Assembly (NCBI RefSeq): GCF_018860665.1
Contig: NZ_JAHKPK010000040.1
Span: 106,384-149,156, forward strand
Length of the DNA stretch: 42,773 nt
Source: Pacificibacter marinus
GTDB lineage: Bacteria; Pseudomonadota; Alphaproteobacteria; Rhodobacterales; Rhodobacteraceae
Direction of reading: 5' to 3'
Shown: in pieces, positions 19,045-27,904 of the stretch
How positions within the stretch are numbered: the first letter of the stretch is position 1
How the letters are laid out: the number at the start of each line of letters is the position of its first letter
Made by a program: the position numbers and the translations under genes
Notes under the pieces: model-generated
The model's database searches: none
The model's input: the letters and a program-made list of their open reading frames with translations, nothing else
Told to the model about the DNA's origin: nothing

Positions 19045-20103
19045 TTACAGATCGATTTCGACATTTCCCTCTGGTACAGAGCAACAAATGAAGACTTCTC
19101 CCTCTTCAGGCGAATCGATCAAGTCTTCCGTATACGTAACATTTCCAGACACCTTGCGGCAGACGCATGAACCACATATTCCAGATCTGCATTCAAAATT
19201 AGGAGCAAGCCCTTGAGCTTCCGCAAGCTCTAAAAGGTTTTCACTCGAACCATCCCAAGCCACCTCAATACCAGATTTCACGAAGCGAACGATAGGTCCC
19301 TGCCCTGCACTTCCAGCTTCAGAAGCAGGCAACTGGGACGCACTAGGGACAGTGACTTTTTTTGTAGCAGCCACATGAGAGGCCCCAAAAACTTCCTGCT
19401 TTATCTCACTATCAGGCACCCCAAGGTCACACAAAACCTCACGCATCGCGGTCATGAAACCACTGGGGCCGCAAAGATAGACATGGTAGGCATCAAGCGG
19501 CAGCAAATTACGCAAGCTGTCTCGCCCTAAGAGACCAATTTCTTGACAACGGCCAGAAGACAGGTCGCCATCATCCCCTTCTGCAAAGACGGTATAACTG
19601 TGAATATGCGCCGCTCCCGCGATGACCTCAGCAAGCTCCTCGGCGAAACCGTGCTGCGTCGCATCCATGCAAGCATGTACAAAATACACCGGTCGATCAG
19701 GCTGGCGTGCCAACACAGAAAGCATCGCGAGCGCCGGTGTTATCCCGATCCCGCCAGTGAGCAAAAGCACCGGACGCGCATCGTCCGCCAACACAAATCC
19801 GCCACGCGGCTTTTCCGCCGCCAGACGCGTACCGACCTGCGCCCGTTCATGCAAAAAGCGTGATCCGCCTTTACCGCCAGCCTCTAACTTAACGCTGATA
19901 CGATAACCGCTGTGATCCGCCGGATCAGAGGAAATCGTATAGGTTGCGATTTTGCGCTCTGGTAAATTCAGCCGCAAGGGCAAGTGTTGCCCAGCCATAA
20001 ATGGCTGAAATACGCCCCCCACGACCTTTAAGCGCAACGAAATCACATCTCGGCTTTCCTGAACACGGTCCGCGACTTCCAGCATCATAGGAGCGTCAAC
20101 CAT
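19045..20103 (-). CDS. Oxygenase reductase with FAD, NAD and plant-type 2Fe-2S domains (VanB-like)
   Basis: Electron-transfer partner of a Rieske oxygenase, 352 residues. Order: FAD-binding barrel (about 5-105, ATYTISS), NAD domain (LLTGGIGITPALAML, about 114-127) and C-terminal [2Fe-2S] domain with Cys305, Cys310, Cys313 (CRSGICGSC) and Cys340 or 341. ATG at 20101-20103 with AAGGTGG upstream overlaps the TIM-barrel gene by 8 bases. Class IA-type architecture like VanB/PobB, matching the oxygenase at 21230-22300. Substrate unknown. Confidence 0.9.
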   Translation of the reverse strand: MVDAPMMLEVADRVQESRDVISLRLKVVGGVFQPFMAGQHLPLRLNLPERKIATYTISSDPADHSGYRISVKLEAGGKGGSRFLHERAQVGTRLAAEKPRGGFVLADDARPVLLLTGGIGITPALAMLSVLARQPDRPVYFVHACMDATQHGFAEELAEVIAGAAHIHSYTVFAEGDDGDLSSGRCQEIGLLGRDSLRNLLPLDAYHVYLCGPSGFMTAMREVLCDLGVPDSEIKQEVFGASHVAATKKVTVPSASQLPASEAGSAGQGPIVRFVKSGIEVAWDGSSENLLELAEAQGLAPNFECRSGICGSCVCRKVSGNVTYTEDLIDSPEEGEVFICCSVPEGNVEIDL

Positions 20104-21169
20104 TTGACCCACCTTGCGGCACACCAAGTACCGTCATTTCGTCACGCAAAAACTGCGCAATTGCAGCATTTTGATCAATCAAAGAAAACCGCGCACCATC
20201 GCCATAGTCTGTCAAATTAATCATTTCAGTTGTGATCACCGCCAAACGGCTGTCAGGATGATCCGCGTGGTATTTCAACACTTTGCGGGCCACATGCTTA
20301 CACGGCTCCAACCGCCATGCTTCCCAAGGTGAATGCCATTCCCCTGGCGCTGGCCGAGTAAAGGGATAAAGGATCGCGCGCCCGTATTCCCCATCGCGCT
20401 TTCGTTGGTGCGGATCATCGGGCACGCCTGCTGCCCCATTAGATCTATCATGCCTAGACCACAGGTTACGCGGCCCAGACGGCGTCACAGAACGCAACTG
20501 AAACCACCGCACAAGTCCGGCATCCAGCCATTGATCCACCAAATTTTTTGGCTCGTAAGGATCAAGAACCACACGCCCAGCAGTCACATCTTCGCGAATA
20601 CCAGACACCTCTAATTCAGCATCATCGCCCATTTTGAACAGCATATGAGAATAATCGAGCGTCAAATTAAATGGAACGCCTTGCTTGTCCGACGCTTCAG
20701 CCACTGTCAAAATGCGGCGCGGATCTTCGCTCCACATATTCACATGCAACTCAAAGCAGGGCTCTATCCCAAGCTCCTGCCCCAATTCCCACGCATCAAG
20801 CCAAGCGCGAATGACCTCATCATCTGTGACCCAACGCTTTTCGCTGTGCCAGTTATAGACCATCATATTGTGGAACTTCGCCCCGACCCTTACCGCGCGC
20901 TCCATATTGGCGCGCAAAGCAGGAAGATACTGCTCTCCCAGCTCATAAACACCGCTCGCCGTATGCACTGGCAAAGCGTTTGCAGCTTTTAAGTCAAGAA
21001 AAGCATCAACCTCATGCTCAAGAGGCAAGCGATCAAAAAAGTCGAACACACCTGCTTGTGCAACCATTTGAAACTGGTCTGAAAGCGATGGTTCAGTGAA
21101 TGCAACAGGTCGCTCGGGCGTAGAGGCTTGCGCCCCACGGCCGTTACAACCAATCAAGATTGGCGTCAT
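20096..21169 (-). CDS. Xylose isomerase-like TIM-barrel protein
   Basis: 357 residues, sugar-phosphate isomerase/epimerase (AP endonuclease 2) superfamily: seen are strands with metal-ligand-type residues, including GIEPCFELHVNMW, FNLTLDYSHMLFKMGDD and WFQLRSVTPSG. The ATG at 21167-21169 gives a natural TPILIGCNGRG first strand; an upstream TTG exists but neither has a strong ribosome site. It lies between oxygenase and reductase genes, overlapping the latter, so it probably acts on the oxygenase product (isomerase, epimerase, hydrolase or lyase). No specific function is claimed. Confidence 0.72.
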   Translation of the reverse strand: MTPILIGCNGRGAQASTPERPVAFTEPSLSDQFQMVAQAGVFDFFDRLPLEHEVDAFLDLKAANALPVHTASGVYELGEQYLPALRANMERAVRVGAKFHNMMVYNWHSEKRWVTDDEVIRAWLDAWELGQELGIEPCFELHVNMWSEDPRRILTVAEASDKQGVPFNLTLDYSHMLFKMGDDAELEVSGIREDVTAGRVVLDPYEPKNLVDQWLDAGLVRWFQLRSVTPSGPRNLWSRHDRSNGAAGVPDDPHQRKRDGEYGRAILYPFTRPAPGEWHSPWEAWRLEPCKHVARKVLKYHADHPDSRLAVITTEMINLTDYGDGARFSLIDQNAAIAQFLRDEMTVLGVPQGGSNG

Positions 21170-21229
21170 GCGTTTACTTTCTGAATAGGATGCCCGCGAG
21201 GGCAGTGTTGCCAAAGGTGTTACGACGCA

Positions 21230-22300
21230 TCAGTCATGATAGATGAAAGACGTATCTGGCTCTGAGGCCGCATCAACCGTCCTCTCGCGTTCAAGCAACG
21301 CGTTGATACGCTTGCGATAAACCATCGGCCCGCGATCCACGGCGATCCGAATTGGGCGGCGTTTAAGGGGGGCTTGCTCTTCGGCGTGAACCGCCTCAAG
21401 GATTTCCTTGTCTTCACCAAATGCAATCCGGAACATCGCATCGATTTTCTCGGAAGCCTCTTCGGTGTCCACTGCGGTATTTCGCAAATGCATCCAGCGG
21501 TCGATTGTGTAGTTTTCTGTCACCGGCGTCATGAAGTGCAGCGCAAAAATACGGTTTCCGGAATCTCGATCATCTTCTTTAATTTTATCTGCAACATCAG
21601 CCGAACCGAAATCAATCACAGCGATGGATGGGACATAAAGATGGTAGTAGTGCCAGCGATCCACATTGCCCGTAAAACCGCCAAACGCCTTAAAGAAGCC
21701 GATCGGCTCAGCATCGCGTATCCAGCGCCACGCTGTGATCGTCTTGCCCTCTGTCGAAACATGAACCGGCACGTTTTCCGATGCAGAATTGCCAAGTGTC
21801 GTAGGATGGACAAAACTCACATGCGCCGGATCCACGAGATTTTCAGCCACATTCAGATAATTGGATTCAAGATGTAGAGCATCACCGTGATGTGCATGCC
21901 AATTCGGATCGGAAAACTGCGGCAAATCGAAAATATCGTCAGTGTTCGCACTATGCGCATCCCCCATCCATATCCAAACGATACCGTGACGCTCCTCGGT
22001 AGGGTAAGCCTCGACATATGCAGATGGCGGGATCTTATCCTGACCCGGCACCCGCGTGCATTTCCCGTCAGAGCCAAAAGTCAGCCCATGATACCCACAC
22101 TGCACAGCGTCCCCGATGCGCTTTCCCTTAGAGAGCGGCAACAGGCGGTGCGGACAGCGGTCCTCAAGAGCCGCAACAGTGCCATCTCCACGGCGGTACA
22201 GCAAAACCGGATCCCCAAGGATCACAAAGCGACGCAACTCATCATCAATTTCCGATGACCATGCCGCGACGTACCATGCATTTCTGACCAAAGTTGTCAT
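21230..22300 (-). CDS. Rieske non-haem iron oxygenase, VanA type
   Basis: Terminal oxygenase, 356 residues. Rieske [2Fe-2S] ligands Cys49/His51 (DRCPHRLLPLSKG) and Cys68/His71 (CGYHGLTF). Mononuclear iron ligands His160 and His165 with bridging Asp157 in ENLVDPAHVSFVH. Length and motifs match vanillate O-demethylase/phenoxyacid-type oxygenases that work with a single VanB-like reductase, encoded two genes downstream. The ATG at 22298-22300 is chosen because GAGGG is then 7 bases away; an ATG two codons earlier abuts it. The specific substrate is not readable. Expression probably controlled by the MarR gene upstream. Confidence 0.88.
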   Translation of the reverse strand: MTTLVRNAWYVAAWSSEIDDELRRFVILGDPVLLYRRGDGTVAALEDRCPHRLLPLSKGKRIGDAVQCGYHGLTFGSDGKCTRVPGQDKIPPSAYVEAYPTEERHGIVWIWMGDAHSANTDDIFDLPQFSDPNWHAHHGDALHLESNYLNVAENLVDPAHVSFVHPTTLGNSASENVPVHVSTEGKTITAWRWIRDAEPIGFFKAFGGFTGNVDRWHYYHLYVPSIAVIDFGSADVADKIKEDDRDSGNRIFALHFMTPVTENYTIDRWMHLRNTAVDTEEASEKIDAMFRIAFGEDKEILEAVHAEEQAPLKRRPIRIAVDRGPMVYRKRINALLERERTVDAASEPDTSFIYHD

Positions 22301-22338
22301 ATTCATTCCCTCACTGTTAGCCTGTGCGTTGAGGGGAA

Positions 22339-22352
22339 TTAGTACGTACTAA
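22339..22352. promoter_or_regulatory. Perfect palindrome, MarR operator candidate
   Basis: TTAGTACGTACTAA is a perfect 14-base palindrome about 40 bases upstream of the Rieske oxygenase start and between it and the MarR gene. Size and symmetry fit MarR-family operators. It is distinct from the motif shared by the nic, TRAP and TTT operons. Confidence 0.6.
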
Positions 22353-22482
22353 AAGTAAATAGGGATAGAAAAATCATCACAAATCGAAAATAATTGAAGT
22401 AATTTATCAAAAATGGGCGATAAAGATTAATATTTAATCAAAAATGAATAAACACCATTCGATAATTAATTTCAGTACGAAG

Positions 22483-22950
22483 TTACTGAGAGTCGGGACA
22501 ATCCGACAGAACTTTGCGCAAGAGCTCAACAAACAAGCTGCGCTCAATAGGTGTGAGCGGCGCAAGAAGGTCTTCTTTGGCCTTCAGGCTGATCGGAATA
22601 TGGACCTGCGCACAGTCGCGCCCAGCAGGCGTCAATTCAATAACTGACGCGCGCTGATCGTCTGCGCTCTTTGTTTTTTTGATCAACCCGTCTTTTTCAA
22701 GCTTTCGCACCACAACTGTCGTGGTCGACGGATCCATAGAGGTCAGACGCCCAAGTCGGCTTTGAGACACGGCACCTTCCTTAAGCAAAGTCACCAATGC
22801 CACAAACTGAGTGACTGAAAGGTTCGGCATCACGACGGCCTGCGTGAACATTTGCGCGACGCGCTGATGCACTCTACGAACGAGTTGCGCCGGATGTTCA
22901 CGCGGATCGTAACTGTCGATAGTCTCTTGAGAGACAGATTCATTGTCCAT
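22483..22950 (-). CDS. MarR-family regulator (Rieske oxygenase cluster)
   Basis: 155 residues from the ATG at 22948-22950. Winged helix: VTQFVALVTLLKEGAVSQSRLGRLTSMDPSTTTVVVRKLEKDGLI, wing KTKSADDQRASVIELT (quoted only as family pattern), helical dimerisation termini. No strong ribosome site; the longer in-frame extension upstream lacks family resemblance. Members sense aromatic compounds and repress their degradation genes. It lies in line upstream of the oxygenase with palindrome 22339-22352 between them. Confidence 0.88.
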   Translation of the reverse strand: MDNESVSQETIDSYDPREHPAQLVRRVHQRVAQMFTQAVVMPNLSVTQFVALVTLLKEGAVSQSRLGRLTSMDPSTTTVVVRKLEKDGLIKKTKSADDQRASVIELTPAGRDCAQVHIPISLKAKEDLLAPLTPIERSLFVELLRKVLSDCPDSQ

Positions 22951-23241
22951 GAGGGGCCCATTGCAATCAGAACTGTATGAACCAAATCCTATCGCCTTCC
23001 GCAACGAAACGCCAGCCAGCGAGATGGCCACGCGACTTGAAAAACGTTCCCACCATGCGCCGCCTGATTGGCGTGTTTGATAGTCATCTGAGCAGTATTG
23101 TGGCATATGACGCGTCAGCAAAAGAAACGTCGCCAGCAAACGCTGAAATCGAATTGCCCAAATTGAATCACCGCCACAACCGCTTTAGAAAATACGATTA
23201 ATACAGTACGCAAAAGTGATGAGAATACCGAGATAAAGCGG

Positions 23242-23817
23242 CTATTTGGCCTCGTCAGGTTGATGGGCGCGCCGTAGATCAGCGATGGTATCGATGTCCA
23301 AAAGCGCATGTGCTGGCAATGGCAAAACTTGATTATCGGACAACGCTTTGATTACACGCCCCGCCCCCTGATCGCCAGACAGCGCCAGAAGTTCGGCGAC
23401 GTAAGCCGCGGGAAATACCGCAGGCGGTAGAGTTTGGTCGCCACAGCTACTGGCAGCGGGTGACGCCTGCGCCATTTCAAACAAGGCCGCAATATGCGGC
23501 ACAGGCACAAAGGGCATATCCGCAAGCATGACCAGCACCTGAGTAGCCCCCAGTGATTTCGCCATATGCAGCCCAGCGCGCAGGCTGTCACTGTGCTGCG
23601 CATTTTGGGGCACCTGCACCGCTTTAATCCCAGCCGCTTGGGCGATTTTAGCCACTTGATCGCTTTGCACGCAGGCAAAGCTGGCCTCCAAGCCAAGCGT
23701 ATTCAAGGTTTCAAACGCATAGGAACACAGCGGACGCCCCTTCAAGAGCGCCAGCAATTTATCATCCGCCCCAAAGCGGCGCGAGTGGCCCGCAGCTAGG
23801 ACAAGCCCGACCCGCAT
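23242..23817 (-). CDS. MobA/MocA-like molybdopterin nucleotidyltransferase
   Basis: 191 residues. N-terminal nucleotide-binding motif VGLVLAAGHSRRFGADDKLL and the metal/NTP motif LVMLADMPFV are diagnostic of MobA-like NTP transferases. In operons with XdhC, such proteins (MocA type) add CMP to molybdopterin to make the MCD cofactor of xanthine-dehydrogenase-family enzymes. ATG overlaps the XdhC stop (TGATG). The likely client is the NicB-like enzyme at 30313-33738, also in this window (inference). Confidence 0.86.
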   Translation of the reverse strand: MRVGLVLAAGHSRRFGADDKLLALLKGRPLCSYAFETLNTLGLEASFACVQSDQVAKIAQAAGIKAVQVPQNAQHSDSLRAGLHMAKSLGATQVLVMLADMPFVPVPHIAALFEMAQASPAASSCGDQTLPPAVFPAAYVAELLALSGDQGAGRVIKALSDNQVLPLPAHALLDIDTIADLRRAHQPDEAK

Positions 23818-24815
23818 CACAGCTGCCTTTGCGAATTTTCAAACGACAGGACTTCGGCCAAAACTGACACCGCCAAAGTACGCGGGTCGCGCGTGGAGCG
23901 GATCAAACCAATTGGCCCTTTGAGACGCGCAAGATCGGCCTCATCAACGCCTTTAGCACGCAATGCTTCAATCCGTGCAGTCGCAGTACGAAAACTGCCT
24001 TGTGCCCCGATGTAAAACGCTTGAGAATTGAGAACACTCAAAAGAATATCCGCTTCCCAATCGTGACTATGAAAGAACAGGGTCACAGCCGTGTGGGCAT
24101 CAATCGCAATCTCATCGGGAATGGCCGCTTGGGTGATGTGGAGTGTGCTTAAATTCGGAATAGCACGCCGCGCCGCCGCCAGTGTACCGGTATCCGGTGA
24201 CAAAAGAACCGTGTCATACCCCGCAGACACCGCCATCGCGGCAAAGGCAGACGCCTCAGCCCCTGCTCCCAGCACCACAAAACGCACGTCAGGAATAATA
24301 TGCAGCTGTGTGGTTTGCTCTTGGGTGTTTTGGTCGCGGGCACTTTGGCCATCAACGCTTTGACCATCAAGACTGTGTGGTGTGACAGAAACCCCACCCT
24401 GATCCATATCGACTGTCAGCGTCACGGCACGCTGTTCAGTTATAGTGTCGGACACGGGCTGTAACTGGCCAATGTCAGCAATCGGAACAAGGAAAATATC
24501 CAATGATCCACCACAAGGCAGTTGGATATCCATAAAGGGTGATCCTTGCCCATAGCGCAATTTGCGTGGGATGCTATCTTTGAGCACATGCGCTGCGTGT
24601 CGCACCACATCCCCATCGATGCAGCCTGACGACAGCCCACCAAAACAAGTGCCATCTTGCATCACAAACATGCTGGCACCGATAGGGCGAAACGATGGTC
24701 CCGCGATGCCCCCGATCATCGCCAAAACACATGGCATATCATCACTCTGCGCGCGGCCTTGCGCGTGAGCGATGGCATGAGAGATTGGAAAATCAAAGGC
24801 GCGAATTGTTATCAT
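23817..24815 (-). CDS. XdhC/CoxI-family molybdenum cofactor insertion protein
   Basis: 332 residues. Family motifs: CFGGLSSGCIDGDVV and LPCGGSLDIFLVP in the N-terminal XdhC domain, then a Rossmann domain (FVVLGAGAEASAFA) ending in the IGAQGS and LKGPIGL region. XdhC proteins bind the cofactor, help sulfurate it and insert it into molybdenum hydroxylases. An unusual Gln/Asp/Ser-rich linker with the repeat DGQSVDGQS lies between the domains near residue 150. Co-transcribed with the MobA-like gene. Confidence 0.86.
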   Translation of the reverse strand: MITIRAFDFPISHAIAHAQGRAQSDDMPCVLAMIGGIAGPSFRPIGASMFVMQDGTCFGGLSSGCIDGDVVRHAAHVLKDSIPRKLRYGQGSPFMDIQLPCGGSLDIFLVPIADIGQLQPVSDTITEQRAVTLTVDMDQGGVSVTPHSLDGQSVDGQSARDQNTQEQTTQLHIIPDVRFVVLGAGAEASAFAAMAVSAGYDTVLLSPDTGTLAAARRAIPNLSTLHITQAAIPDEIAIDAHTAVTLFFHSHDWEADILLSVLNSQAFYIGAQGSFRTATARIEALRAKGVDEADLARLKGPIGLIRSTRDPRTLAVSVLAEVLSFENSQRQL

Positions 24816-24887
24816 GCAAACGGTTTAACGCACTTGTGCTGGGAGGCAAGAGGTGCCGCGCATTTTTCTGAACAGTCGAAAAACATG

Positions 24888-24925
24888 CTCCCCCACCGCC
24901 ATTTATCCAAACAACTGGGGGGGAG
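24888..24925 (-). terminator. Probable terminator of the dehydrogenase gene
   Basis: Inverted repeat CTCCCCC / GGGGGAG with a 24-base loop; on the minus strand it is followed by CATGTTTTT. Positioned 17 bases after the stop of the tartrate/malate-type dehydrogenase gene. The long loop makes it a moderate candidate. Confidence 0.45.
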
Positions 24926-24941
24926 ACACACTTATCCTGGA

Positions 24942-25991
24942 TTATGATACCTCAAGTGCCGCAAGAATCGCAGCCGTGATTTCATCTGTGGTGCTTTGAC
25001 CCTGTTTCGTGCCAACACCCTGTAAGGTGGCGGCCTCAACTGCGGCAAGCACGGCTGATGCTGCATCTTTTTCACCCAAGTGATCCAGCATCATTGCGCC
25101 AGACCAGATGGCGGCAATCGGGTTGGCTATGTTTTTGCCCGCAATATCAGGTGCAGACCCGTGAACAGGTTCAAACATCGATGGCACGGCAGGATCAGGG
25201 CAGATATTTGCAGAAGCCGCAAAGCCCAAGCCCCCCTGAATAGCAGCGCCTAAATCGGTCAAAATATCACCAAACAGATTGGACGCCACGATGACATCCA
25301 AAGTTTCCGGCGCCATCACCATCTTGGCGCACATCGCGTCGATATGCATATGGCTGACGGTCACATCAGGATACTCTTGCGCAACCTCGCGTGTCACTTC
25401 ATCCCAAAACACCATAGAGTATTTTTGCGCATTTGATTTCGTCACAGACGTCAAATGCTTGCGACGTGCGCGGGCTTGCTCGAACCCAAAGCGGATAATG
25501 CGCTCAACACCTTTACGCGTGAAAACAGACACTTCGGTGGCGACTTCATTGTCTTGACCTTGATGCACACGCCCACCAGCGCCAGAATATTCGCCTTCGG
25601 TATTTTCGCGGATGCACAGAATATCAAAGGCGTCACATTTCAGCGGTCCTTCGACCCCCGGCAACAAACGATGCGGGCGGATGTTGGCATATTGCGTGAA
25701 TGCTTTGCGGATCGGCAATAAAAGCCCGTGCAAGGACACCGAGTCTGGCACCGTATCTGGCCAGCCGACGGCGCCCAAATAGATCGCGTCGAATTTAGAC
25801 AGAGTTGCGATACCATCTTCGGGCATCATCACACCGTGTTTTATATAATATTCGCAAGACCACGGAAAGACATCGCTTTTCAACTCAAAGCCAAAACGTT
25901 GCGCAGCAGCCGTCAGCACCTCCATTGTGGCATCGGTCACGTCCAAACCAATTCCATCACCGGGGATCAGCGCAAGTTTATAAGTTGTCAT
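24942..25991 (-). CDS. Tartrate/D-malate dehydrogenase-type decarboxylating oxidoreductase
   Basis: Isocitrate/isopropylmalate dehydrogenase superfamily, 349 residues, NAD-dependent oxidative decarboxylation of a 2-hydroxyacid. Seen: LIPGDGIGLDV, YLGAVGWPD, ANIRPHRLLPGV, RENTEGEYSGAGG, the Lys in KSNAQKYS, and metal-binding Asp residues in ASNLFGDILTDLGA. The RENTEGEYSG variant and GWPD pattern fit tartrate dehydrogenase/D-malate dehydrogenase (TtuC/DmlA) rather than LeuB. ATG at 25989-25991 with GGAG upstream. It might process C4 acids from the fumarate-forming nic pathway, but this is speculative. Confidence 0.85.
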   Translation of the reverse strand: MTTYKLALIPGDGIGLDVTDATMEVLTAAAQRFGFELKSDVFPWSCEYYIKHGVMMPEDGIATLSKFDAIYLGAVGWPDTVPDSVSLHGLLLPIRKAFTQYANIRPHRLLPGVEGPLKCDAFDILCIRENTEGEYSGAGGRVHQGQDNEVATEVSVFTRKGVERIIRFGFEQARARRKHLTSVTKSNAQKYSMVFWDEVTREVAQEYPDVTVSHMHIDAMCAKMVMAPETLDVIVASNLFGDILTDLGAAIQGGLGFAASANICPDPAVPSMFEPVHGSAPDIAGKNIANPIAAIWSGAMMLDHLGEKDAASAVLAAVEAATLQGVGTKQGQSTTDEITAAILAALEVS

Positions 25992-26857
25992 GTTCAGTGG
26001 CTCCAAATCTTAGGTTTGACTCACGCCCATCCAAGAGGTGAGCAATAAATCTCGCTGCTGTTTTGCTGCCATGCGCCTGTTTTGCAATCCCTGAAAATGC
26101 TATTTTGTAAATGTCATCTGAATTTTAAGTGTCCTGACGGCGGCAAAAACACACGAGCGCATGGCGACTATAGCAACGTAATACCCGTTCAAATACGCGA
26201 CAGATTCCACTCAAAACGCCTACCAAAAAGGCCAATACTCAACTCTAGGATGCGACGCTACAGCTAACAAGAATCTATCAAATTTTTACAATTGCGGCGC
26301 TGACGACGTGAACCGACTGTAAAAGGATCAATTTTAGAGATGCGCCTGATAAAAAATTGAGCAAATTCAGAATGTGCGTATTTTTTAATCGACAGCATAG
26401 ATCCTCACTTGTCGACCCCACCCTTCAGAAGCTGTTTCTATATGCAATCTCACCTAGAGATTTATCCAAGACGAACGTGCCCCCCTCTTGGGCCAAAAAC
26501 CTATATCCTTGATGATTTATTGCTAATTACCTTAAACAGGTGCCAGATGACTCAGTGCCATCCTTGCCTTTGCAGACCCAAGCCATTTGTTCAAAAATCA
26601 GCGTCGCATCGTAAATAAATCAGGCATTTTACCCCATGTAGCTGAGAGTAATTTGCTCGAGAAATCATAGTTTACGCTATGGCACTCAACCTCATACTGA
26701 ACCGTTTCAAAGTTTATCTCTTGACTCAAAACGCTGACGCAAACATGTTTCTATACAAACATAAATTACACCCAAAAATGGTGTGTCAAAAATTCGCACG
26801 TTGCCGCAATAACGAACACGGTTGACCCGTGGCAACAGACTTCAACAGGAGAGAACA
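25992..26857. other. Long intergenic region between dehydrogenase and TRAP operon
   Basis: About 860 bases, AT-rich, with no supported gene on either strand. It holds the TRAP promoter and operator at its right end. The sequence TGTTTCTATA near 26432 repeats half of that operator and may be a remote half-site. No RNA gene or mobile element recognised. Confidence 0.5.
26721..26762 (+). promoter_or_regulatory. TRAP operon promoter with shared operator-like motif
   Basis: -35 like TTGACT at 26721-26726. The near-palindrome ATGTTTCTATACAAACAT (26745-26762) covers the expected -10 position. The same TTGACT-18/19-operator spacing occurs upstream of nicC. Steric repression by a dimeric regulator is inferred. 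Confidence 0.55.
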
Positions 26858-27838
26858 ATGAATAAAATTCTAACCGTCTTGGCAACAACGACTTCAATGC
26901 TATTACCGCTTGCTGCCACAGCACAGGACCATGATTTTCGGGTCGGCCTTATCACGCCCCCTGTCCACGTCTGGAACCAAGAAGCGCGCGCCATGGGGGA
27001 AACCCTGAACGAAACTTCCGATGGTCGTTTTTCTGTCACGACGTTCCCATCTGGCCAGCTTGGTAGCGAAAGCACAATGTTGCAGCAGCTCCAAACAGGC
27101 GCATTGGACATGGCTTGGCTCACATCTGCAGGCCTAACTTTACGCGTACCAGACATGAGTGCCCTTCACGCGCCGTTCCTTGTTGATAACATCGCAGATG
27201 CGGCCAAAGTTTTGCGCTCTGATGAGGCTATCGAAATTCTTGACGCTTTGCCTGCCGCAACAGGCACCGTTGGTTTGTGCTACGCTATGACAGGCATGCG
27301 CCAGTTGATGACGAAAGATGCCATTGAATCCGCCGAAGATCTTGACGGCATGCGTTTCCGCATCACGCCGGCACCAGCTATTCAGACGTTCTTTGAAATG
27401 TTTGGCGCAGCCCCAGCCCCCATGCCGTTGACACAAGTTTACGATGCATTGGCAAACGGTCAGATTGATGCGATCGACATGGATTACGAGTCAATCATCA
27501 ACTTTGGCTACCACGACCACGCGTCAAACTTGATGGAAACCAACCACCACTTGTTCCCAATGGTTGCTTTGATTTCTGGTCGTGTTTGGGCACAATTGTC
27601 CCCAGAAGATCAAACGATTGTACGCGCGGCGGCTCAACAGCACTGTGACGCCACGATCGATCGTTTTGTCGAAGAAGAAGCTGGCAAACTTGAGAAACTC
27701 AAAGGCATCGAAGGCCTGACAGTGACCGAAGATGTCAGCTCTGAATTTTTTGGTGACATCGTTGAGCGTTGGGATGCTGACTGGAGCAAAGAAACACCTT
27801 ACGTTGAAAAATTGCGCACACTCGTCGCAACGTACTAA
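26858..27838 (+). CDS. TRAP transporter substrate-binding protein (DctP family)
   Basis: Periplasmic receptor, 326 residues from the ATG at 26858 with ribosome site AGGAGAG. Signal peptide MNKILTVLATTTSMLLPLA with cleavage near ATAQ-DHDF. The conserved DctP region with the carboxylate-binding Arg is in GMRFRITPAPA. Followed by DctQ and DctM genes. Next to a MarR gene and nicAB, so nicotinate or a related carboxylate is the likely ligand (inference; the Pseudomonas pathway uses an MFS importer instead). Confidence 0.92.
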   Translation: MNKILTVLATTTSMLLPLAATAQDHDFRVGLITPPVHVWNQEARAMGETLNETSDGRFSVTTFPSGQLGSESTMLQQLQTGALDMAWLTSAGLTLRVPDMSALHAPFLVDNIADAAKVLRSDEAIEILDALPAATGTVGLCYAMTGMRQLMTKDAIESAEDLDGMRFRITPAPAIQTFFEMFGAAPAPMPLTQVYDALANGQIDAIDMDYESIINFGYHDHASNLMETNHHLFPMVALISGRVWAQLSPEDQTIVRAAAQQHCDATIDRFVEEEAGKLEKLKGIEGLTVTEDVSSEFFGDIVERWDADWSKETPYVEKLRTLVATY

Positions 27839-27849
27839 CCCCAAAAAGG

Positions 27850-27880
27850 CCGGCGACAGCACCCCCGTGTCGCCGGTTTT
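27850..27880 (+). terminator. Stem-loop with T-run between TRAP receptor and permease genes
   Basis: CCGGCGACA / TGTCGCCGG, a perfect 9-bp stem with a 9-base loop followed by TTTT, in the short dctP-dctQ gap. Looks like a partial terminator giving more receptor than permease. Confidence 0.7.
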
Positions 27881-27904
27881 CACTTATCCAGATTGGAAGA
27901 TACG

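Noticed and set aside
21169-21214. Upstream TTG start for the TIM-barrel gene
   Set aside because: No ribosome site, and the downstream ATG gives a natural first beta strand; kept only as an alternative.
26409-26618. Small open frame in the gap before the TRAP operon
   Set aside because: No ribosome site, no family resemblance and AT-rich intergenic composition.
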